11,603 nucleotides of DNA, from positions 1 to 11,603 of the forward strand of contig CAINDH010000045.1 of assembly GCA_903847285.1 (NCBI GenBank). Direction: 5' to 3'. The DNA is from an uncultured Verrucomicrobia subdivision 3 bacterium. GTDB taxonomy: Bacteria > Verrucomicrobiota > Verrucomicrobiae > Limisphaerales > UBA11358. Below, one piece after another: positions 7,076-11,603 of the stretch. Position 1 is the stretch's first letter; the number at the start of each line of letters is the position of its first letter. A program made the position numbers and the translations under genes. The notes below the pieces were generated by a model that ran no database searches, was not told where the DNA came from, and saw only the letters and a program-made list of their open reading frames with translations.

Positions 7076-7554
7076 GTATCGAACTGTGGATGAAGGCCAG
7101 CCCCGACAACGCACTGAATAGTTTTCAAGGGCTCGTCGCCAGCGATTTTTTTGGAATTGAAATTTCCAATGGGTATGGCGGCACGATGGGCGTGAATTTC
7201 TACACCAGTTCAGACAGTGGTGCCTCTTGGGGTGAAACTTCAACCGCCAACGGTGGCGGCTCAGTGGTTACCGTCAACCAATGGCATCACATCGTCGGGG
7301 TCTATGACGGCGCCCAAGTCCAGTTGTATATTGATGGTAAAACGTGGGGCAACGCTACGACGTGCTCGGGCAATATTTCACCGATGCTAGATGGCAGCTA
7401 CCTTTCCATCGGCGGCGAAGATGGGCGCACCTTCTGCGGCTGCACCGACCGCTATTTCAAGGGCTCGATTGATGAAGTAAAAATCTACAGTCGCGCACTC
7501 TCCAGTCTTGAAATTCAAGCTGATTACAACCGCGCCAAGAGCCGTGGAAGATAA
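6892..7554 (+). pseudogene. LamG/concanavalin A-like lectin domain fragment, 5' end lost
   Basis: In frame 1 the sequence abruptly becomes a LamG-type domain at about 6892: AAYWPANGNTRDAVAKNNGA, then GKAFDFDGNHSFVAIQD, LSIELWMKAS, VTVNQWHHIVGVYDGAQV, QLYIDGKTWGN, YLSIGGEDGR and the closing FKGSIDEVKIYSRALSSLEI, ending at a stop at 7552-7554. The opening 'YWP-NGN..D' and the closing 'SLEIQADYN' are the usual borders of this extracellular carbohydrate- or protein-binding beta-sandwich in secreted bacterial proteins. So the domain is complete, but its signal peptide and anything N-terminal are missing. Upstream codons in this frame are a shadow of the response regulator. No proper start exists, so it is best read as the 3' remnant of a secreted protein gene fused out of frame to the HDOD remnant. 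Confidence 0.75.
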
Positions 7555-7598
7555 TCTGTTTGTAACTGTGTAAAGCGGCCCTGCCAAAATACTAAATT

Positions 7599-7645
7599 GC
7601 TAATCCCTGATAATTTTATCAGCGCAGATTAGCGTGGATTAGCGG
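7599..7645. repeat. Interspersed repeat with inverted arms at convergent gene ends
   Basis: GCTAATCC (7599-7606) is the inverse of GGATTAGC (7636-7643). A tight inner palindrome CTGATAATTTTATCAG (7607-7622) lies between them, and GATTAGCG occurs twice (7627-7634, 7637-7644). It sits where the LamG remnant and the tRNA nucleotidyltransferase gene converge, and could act as a weak two-way terminator. The last five codons and the stop of the nucleotidyltransferase lie inside it. Confidence 0.6.
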
Positions 7646-8960
7646 TTAAAAATTGTTTTACCCATGCCCGCGCCGCATCCGGCGTGGTCAATTCATCCGC
7701 CAGTTGGCGCTCGCGGATCTCGTGCAGTAGCTCACCCATTTTTTTGCCGCCCGGAATTCCCAGCGCAAGCAAATCAGTTCCCGTCAGCAATGTTGGACGG
7801 ATGGCGGGCAGTTTTTTCAAGTCTTCCGCCTGAATCACGACAAAATTATAGTGCTCCAGATTGCCGCTTGAGCCAAGGCAATCGAGCCGGTGCAATTCTA
7901 GTTCCAGTGGAAGCGTCTCGCGCATGAGCAACCGCCGCAGCGTCGCCTTGCGCATCTGCATCACATCTTTGAACTGCATGTGATGCCGAACCGCTTCCAC
8001 GATTTCTTCCACCAGTTTGTTGGGAAATTTGAGTCGCTTCAAAATCTTTTCCGACATGTCCGCGCCGACTTTCTCGTGACCATAGAAATGAATTTTGCCC
8101 GTTGCTAAATCTTTTTCCGCCGTCACCGGCTTAGCGATGTCATGCAACAACACCGCCCACGGCAGCAACTCATTCGCATCCGCCGGGAGTTTATCCAACA
8201 TCAGGCAGATGTGATTAAACACACTGCCCTCTGGATGAAAATCCGGGGACTGCTCACAATTAATCGTCGCCGCAAGTTCCGGCAAAATGTGTTCGAGCAA
8301 TCCGCTCTCGCGTAGCAAGACCAAACCCCGACTCGCATGCGGCGGGGAAAACAATTTCAGCAACTCATCCCGCACTCGCTCGGCGCTGATGATTTTTATT
8401 TTCGAAGCAAGCAAATGGATGGCTGAAAAAGTTTTCTCCTCAATCTCAAAACCCAACTGCGCAGCAAAGCGCACGGCACGCAACATCCGCAGATGATCTT
8501 CACCAAAACGTTCCTCCGGTGCTCCAATAGTGCGGATGATTTTGGCGAGCAAATCTTTTTCGCCGCCGACCCAATCGCGGGTTTTTTGCGTGAGCGGATC
8601 GTAGAACAAACCGTTCACCGTGAAATCGCGGCGTGAAGCATCCGCCTCAGCATTGGCGAATTCAATCTTCTCTGGGCGACGACCATCCTGGTAATCCGTC
8701 TCCGCGCGAAACGTGGCCACTTGAAACTGCTGACCGCCCTCGACCACGATCATCACGCCAAACTTTCTACCGACGGGAATGGTCTTGCTGAAAAGTTTTT
8801 CGACCTGCTCAGGCTTGGCGTTCGTGGCAATGTCAAAATCCTGCGGCTCGCGGCCCAGAAGGAAATCGCGCACGCAGCCACCCACCCAGAACGCGGCGAA
8901 GCCCGCTTGCTGCAAGCGCTTGACAATTCCAGCGGCAATTTCACGTGGCGATGAGTTCAC
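7629..8960 (-). CDS. cca: tRNA nucleotidyltransferase (CCA-adding type, class II, with HD domain)
   Basis: This enzyme completes or repairs the 3' CCA end of tRNAs in the cytosol from CTP and ATP. The protein is 443 residues from a GTG start at 8960 (MNSSPREIAAGIVKRLQ). The catalytic head contains WVGGCVRDFLLG (GG and R31-D32), D41-F-D43 as the metal-binding pair, YQDGRRPEKIEF, and SRRDFTVNGLFYD. The neck has EDHLRMLRAVRFAAQLGF. An HD-type phosphohydrolase-like domain follows, with FHPEGSVFNH and LLHDIAKP (H273-D274), then the tail domain. Class II enzymes may be full CCA-adding, A-adding or CC-adding, and some are poly(A) polymerases; sequence alone does not settle this. The final residues (TANPR) are encoded by an intergenic-type repeat. 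A hairpin repeat separates it from the upstream ROK kinase gene by 81 bp, so joint transcription is possible. Confidence 0.9.
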   Translation of the reverse strand: MNSSPREIAAGIVKRLQQAGFAAFWVGGCVRDFLLGREPQDFDIATNAKPEQVEKLFSKTIPVGRKFGVMIVVEGGQQFQVATFRAETDYQDGRRPEKIEFANAEADASRRDFTVNGLFYDPLTQKTRDWVGGEKDLLAKIIRTIGAPEERFGEDHLRMLRAVRFAAQLGFEIEEKTFSAIHLLASKIKIISAERVRDELLKLFSPPHASRGLVLLRESGLLEHILPELAATINCEQSPDFHPEGSVFNHICLMLDKLPADANELLPWAVLLHDIAKPVTAEKDLATGKIHFYGHEKVGADMSEKILKRLKFPNKLVEEIVEAVRHHMQFKDVMQMRKATLRRLLMRETLPLELELHRLDCLGSSGNLEHYNFVVIQAEDLKKLPAIRPTLLTGTDLLALGIPGGKKMGELLHEIRERQLADELTTPDAARAWVKQFLTANPR

Positions 8961-8972
8961 AAAAGTCCATTC

Positions 8973-9031
8973 TCACGCAAAGGAGCAAGGCCGCAAAGTT
9001 ATTTTCCAAGCGGCCTTGCGCCTAGGCGTGA
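8973..9031. repeat. Interspersed hairpin repeat (22-bp arms, 15-nt loop)
   Basis: The left arm 8973-8994 (TCACGCAAAGG then AGCAAGGCCGC) and the right arm 9010-9031 (GCGGCCTTGCG then CCTAGGCGTGA) pair at 19 of 22 positions around the loop 8995-9009. Sequences of the form 'TCACGCAAAG...AAGGC...GCCTT...GCGTGA' are, as I recall, a widely dispersed family in Verrucomicrobial genomes. It lies in the 81-bp gap between two co-directional minus-strand genes. It could act as an attenuator or mRNA stabiliser; the U-tract of a standard terminator is missing. Confidence 0.8.
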
Positions 9032-9041
9032 AATGAAGCTG

Positions 9042-9929
9042 TTAAATTCCCACCAACGCCGCACCAAGCACACCGGCGGAATCGCCGAGCTGATGCTTCA
9101 CGATTGGGATTTGCAGTTCGTCCGTGAAAACACACTGACGGACTTGCGCGATGCCTTCCGTGTAGATGGCATTGAAGTTCGAGACGCCGCCGCCGAGAAC
9201 GATGAGATCGGGATCGAGGATATCTATGAGGTTGGCGATGGCGCGACCGAAGCGGCGGAAAAATTCCTGCATGAACTCCACCGCCTGCGGTTGCCCGGCG
9301 AAAAATTCTTTTTCAATCTCTTTGAGCGATTTCCGCACGCCGTATTTTTCCGCGTAGCGATTCTCCAACCCGCCGCCGCTGATGTAGGTCTCCGTGCAGC
9401 CGCGCTGGCCGCAGTAACAGACCGGTCCGGTCGGGTCGATACTCATGTGTCCCCACTCGCCGGCGATGGCTTGCGCGCCGGTGAAGACTTCGCCCTTGTA
9501 AACAATGCCGCCACCGCAACCGGTGCCCATGATGACGCCGAAGACCAGCTTCTTTCCCTTGCCCGCTCCGAGCAACGCCTCGGCCATCGCAAAACAGTTT
9601 GCGTCGTTTTGGATTTCGATTTTGCGGCCTAGAAGTTTTTCCAAATCGGTTTTCACCGGCTTGCCATTCATGCAGACGGTGTTGGAATTTTTCAACAGAC
9701 CAGTGCGCGGCGATATCGCGCCGGGCGTGCCGATACCAAAGGTGGTTGGCTGGCCGGGAACGCTGGCGACGAGTTCATCGTGAACCGTCTTTATGCGATT
9801 CAGGATGTGCTGGTAACCGTGCTCGCGTTCGGTGGCGATGCGCTTGCGAATGACCTCTTTGCCAGGGGCGTCGAGAACGACACCTTCGATTTTGGTGCCG
9901 CCAAGATCAATACCAATGCGATAACTCAT
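9042..9929 (-). CDS. ROK-family sugar kinase, fructokinase (Mak)-like
   Basis: ROK kinases phosphorylate hexoses (glucose, fructose, N-acetylhexosamines) with ATP in the cytosol. From the ATG at 9929 the protein is 295 residues, the usual size. A TTG twelve codons upstream is in frame, but MSYRIGIDLGGTKIEG is where the family begins. Motifs seen are the ATP-loop D9-LGGTK, the catalytic base D109 in QNDANCFAMAEA, GTGCGGGIV, the sugar-contacting G-E158-W-G-H161, the zinc site C171-Y-C173-GQRG-C178-TETYISG, and ILDPDLIVLGGGVSN. The run SPRTGLLKNSNTVCMNGKP followed by that zinc motif resembles E. coli Mak (fructokinase) more than NagK or Glk, from memory. No DNA-binding domain is present, so it is a kinase and not a NagC/XylR-type repressor. 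The substrate assignment remains tentative. Confidence 0.85.
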   Translation of the reverse strand: MSYRIGIDLGGTKIEGVVLDAPGKEVIRKRIATEREHGYQHILNRIKTVHDELVASVPGQPTTFGIGTPGAISPRTGLLKNSNTVCMNGKPVKTDLEKLLGRKIEIQNDANCFAMAEALLGAGKGKKLVFGVIMGTGCGGGIVYKGEVFTGAQAIAGEWGHMSIDPTGPVCYCGQRGCTETYISGGGLENRYAEKYGVRKSLKEIEKEFFAGQPQAVEFMQEFFRRFGRAIANLIDILDPDLIVLGGGVSNFNAIYTEGIAQVRQCVFTDELQIPIVKHQLGDSAGVLGAALVGI

Positions 9930-10059
9930 AATTTCTAGAGGAAAGGATGGATTGGGGCGCATCAAACTTCAACCACGGATAAGAATTGAGCGGCTAACTG
10001 GCTTGAACCGGTAAGCGTAGGTAGCCTGCCATGCGTCCATTGATTTCCTTACGCCTGAC

Positions 10060-10090
10060 TTGACCTTTGGCGGTAAATCTTCATTATACG
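10060..10090 (+). promoter_or_regulatory. Weak promoter candidate for typA
   Basis: The 253-bp divergent gap between the ROK kinase and typA holds TTGACC (10060-10065) and, 17-19 bp later, CATTATACG (10082-10090), a rough match to a -35/-10 pair. It would place transcription start about 85-90 bp before the typA ATG. No Shine-Dalgarno precedes the ATG. Only the -35 hexamer is a good match. Confidence 0.3.
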
Positions 10091-10182
10091 CAGCCCGGCA
10101 AATCCGCCGTTTTTCCATCCGCGTCCGATTGACGCGACTGGTTTTTAGCAGGCGGACGCACCGGTCAATTATCCATTACGAT

Positions 10183-11603
10183 ATGCAGCACATCCGAAAC
10201 ATCGCCATCATCGCGCACGTTGACCACGGCAAAACTACGCTCGTGGACTGCCTCCTCAAACAATCCGGCACCTTCCGCGAAAACCAACACGAGTCCAAGG
10301 AAGAACGTCTGATGGATTCGATGGATCTTGAAAAAGAAAAAGGCATCACCATCCGCGCCAAGAATGCCGCCTTCAAATACAAAGATTACAGCATCAACAT
10401 CGTGGACACACCGGGACACGCGGACTTCGGCGGCGAAGTCGAACGTATCATGAACATGATCGACGGCGTGTTGCTCGTGGTGGATTCCTCCGAAGGACCG
10501 CAGGCGCAAACGCGCTTCGTGTTGCGCAAAGCGTTGGAGGCCGGCGCGAAGCCGATTGTGGTCATCAACAAGATTGATCGCGAAAACGCCAACCCGAAAA
10601 AAGTTTTGGATCTCGTTTTTGAATTGTTCATGTCGCTCAACGCGACGGACGAACAGCTCGATTTTCCTTTCATCTATTGCTCCGCCAAGGCCGGTTACGC
10701 CAAGGTGGAACTCGACCATGCCAGCGGCACGATGGAGCCCCTGTTTGACGCAATTGTGAAACACATTCCGCCTCCGCGCGCGAAAGCCGGCGAAGGTTTC
10801 CAATTGCTCGTCGCGAACTTGGATTACAACGATTACGTCGGGCGTATCGCATTTGGCAAAATCGTCGAAGGCAAAATCAAAATTGGTGACCCGGCGATCT
10901 GCCGCCACGGCAATGGCAAGATTTCCAAAGGCAAGATCACGATGATCTACCATTTCGAAGGTATGAAACGCATCGAAATCCAGGAAGCCCACGCCGGCGA
11001 CATCGTCGGTCTCGCGGGTTTCGAGGAAGTCTTCATCGGTGAAACGATTTGCGATTCTGAATTGCGCGCCACTCTGCCCTACATCCCGATTGATCCGCCG
11101 ACGATCCAGATGGAATTCGCGGTGAACGACGGCCCGCTCGCCGGTCAGGACGGCAAGCTCGTCACCGCGCGCCATATCTGGGATCGCCTCGTCCGGGAAA
11201 TCCGCACGAACGTCGCCCTCCGCATCGCGCAGACGCCCGACCCGAAAGTGTTCGCCGTCAGCGGACGCGGCGAAATGCAGATCGCCATTCTCGTCGAGCA
11301 GATGCGCCGCGAAGGTTATGAAGTTTTGGTTTCCCGCCCGGAAGTGCTTTGGAAAAAAGGCCCGAACGGCGAACTCTTGGAGCCGATTGAAAAGTTGTTC
11401 GTGGAAATCCCGAACGACTGCCTCGGCACCATCATGGAAAATCTGTCCGGCCGCAAGGCGCAGATTACAAACATGAACCACGTCGGCAACCAGGTCTCCG
11501 TCGAAGCGCTCGTGCCGATGCGCGGCTTGATCGGCTTTGAGACCGACCTCGTGAACTCCACCAAGGGCATGGGCGTGATGAGCCATCTCTTCCACGAATA
11601 CGG
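10183..11603 (+). CDS. typA: Translational GTPase TypA/BipA, 5' part (runs off right edge)
   Basis: TypA/BipA is an EF-G-like ribosome-binding GTPase needed for growth under stress and low temperature and for 50S assembly in other bacteria. The visible part is 473 codons of a usual 600 or so. The start [19 protein letters not shown] gives the P-loop G1 at residues 11-19. G2 lies in [12 protein letters not shown]3 is D75-TPGH ([11 protein letters not shown]), G4 is N129-K-I-D132, and G5 is S167-A-K. It continues into the beta-barrel domain II ([19 protein letters not shown]) and domain III ([22 protein letters not shown]), then the start of the BipA-specific C-terminal region ([27 protein letters not shown]). 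All GTPase motifs are intact and no frameshift is seen. It is transcribed divergently from the ROK kinase gene. A long open frame on the opposite strand over this gene is a codon-bias shadow. Confidence 0.96.
   Translation, partial: MQHIRNIAIIAHVDHGKTTLVDCLLKQSGTFRENQHESKEERLMDSMDLEKEKGITIRAKNAAFKYKDYSINIVDTPGHADFGGEVERIMNMIDGVLLVVDSSEGPQAQTRFVLRKALEAGAKPIVVINKIDRENANPKKVLDLVFELFMSLNATDEQLDFPFIYCSAKAGYAKVELDHASGTMEPLFDAIVKHIPPPRAKAGEGFQLLVANLDYNDYVGRIAFGKIVEGKIKIGDPAICRHGNGKISKGKITMIYHFEGMKRIEIQEAHAGDIVGLAGFEEVFIGETICDSELRATLPYIPIDPPTIQMEFAVNDGPLAGQDGKLVTARHIWDRLVREIRTNVALRIAQTPDPKVFAVSGRGEMQIAILVEQMRREGYEVLVSRPEVLWKKGPNGELLEPIEKLFVEIPNDCLGTIMENLSGRKAQITNMNHVGNQVSVEALVPMRGLIGFETDLVNSTKGMGVMSHLFHEY

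Noticed and set aside
9033..9632. 199-codon plus-strand open frame opposite the ROK kinase
   Set aside because: The minus-strand ROK motifs are complete across this stretch; the plus-strand translation is a codon-bias shadow.
10121..10135. GCGTC-CGATT-GACGC hairpin before typA
   Set aside because: The stem is only 5 bp and has no positional meaning as a terminator or riboswitch; it is likely chance.
10165..11595. 476-codon open frame on the minus strand covering typA
   Set aside because: It is exactly antisense to a clear TypA/BipA gene with all GTPase motifs intact. The translation is rich in H, F, D and V as expected of an antisense shadow and shows no domain.
1..11603. CRISPR array, tRNA or rRNA gene, toxin-antitoxin or phage-defence locus
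   Set aside because: I looked for regular direct repeats with spacers, tRNA-like arms and known defence domains on both strands. Only the coding repeat at 2930-3595 is regular, and it encodes protein.

Overview
The window looks like chromosomal DNA from a Verrucomicrobiota bacterium, probably close to the Pedosphaera/Limisphaerales group. This is inferred from three things: the C-terminal 'FTVLASTNL..W ... FYRV' module of a secreted protein, the intergenic repeat families typical of that phylum (as I remember them), and weak or absent Shine-Dalgarno sequences with several TTG/GTG starts. No rRNA, tRNA or CRISPR was seen, and no recognisable defence or biosynthetic system is present. Most of the window is housekeeping genes next to a decaying accessory patch.

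Left part (1-3880): the window opens in the last 30 codons of an IS30-family transposase. The end of that element cuts off the 3' end of a minus-strand gene for a large secreted beta-rich surface protein. That gene also carries a frameshift at a C5/G5 tract (2078-2082), so it is broken twice. A divergent spacer of about 410 bp leads to a plus-strand secreted protein made of thirteen 17-residue 'PGYY' repeats. These are organised in a three-unit higher-order pattern and are followed by a degenerate EF-hand/dockerin-like segment and the Verrucomicrobial C-terminal module.

Middle part (4127-7554): a plus-strand run holds an acylphosphatase, a metallophosphoesterase whose ATG directly follows the acylphosphatase stop, a glycosyltransferase family 9 (heptosyltransferase-like) protein with a TTG start, and a response regulator. 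The response regulator keeps an intact receiver domain, but its HDOD output domain is cut off after about 35 residues. The DNA switches there into an out-of-frame LamG-type lectin domain, which looks like a deletion or rearrangement scar (or an assembly join).

Right part (7629-11603): two minus-strand genes, a CCA-adding-type tRNA nucleotidyltransferase and a ROK-family sugar kinase resembling fructokinase Mak, are separated by a strong interspersed hairpin. The 5' three-quarters of typA/bipA follows divergently and runs off the right edge.

Interspersed repeats occur at 5121-5198, 7599-7645 and 8973-9031, with a 7-bp tandem repeat at 5725-5752. Two of them have entered coding sequence: the 7-bp repeat lies inside the glycosyltransferase gene, and the 7599-7645 repeat supplies the last codons of the tRNA nucleotidyltransferase.
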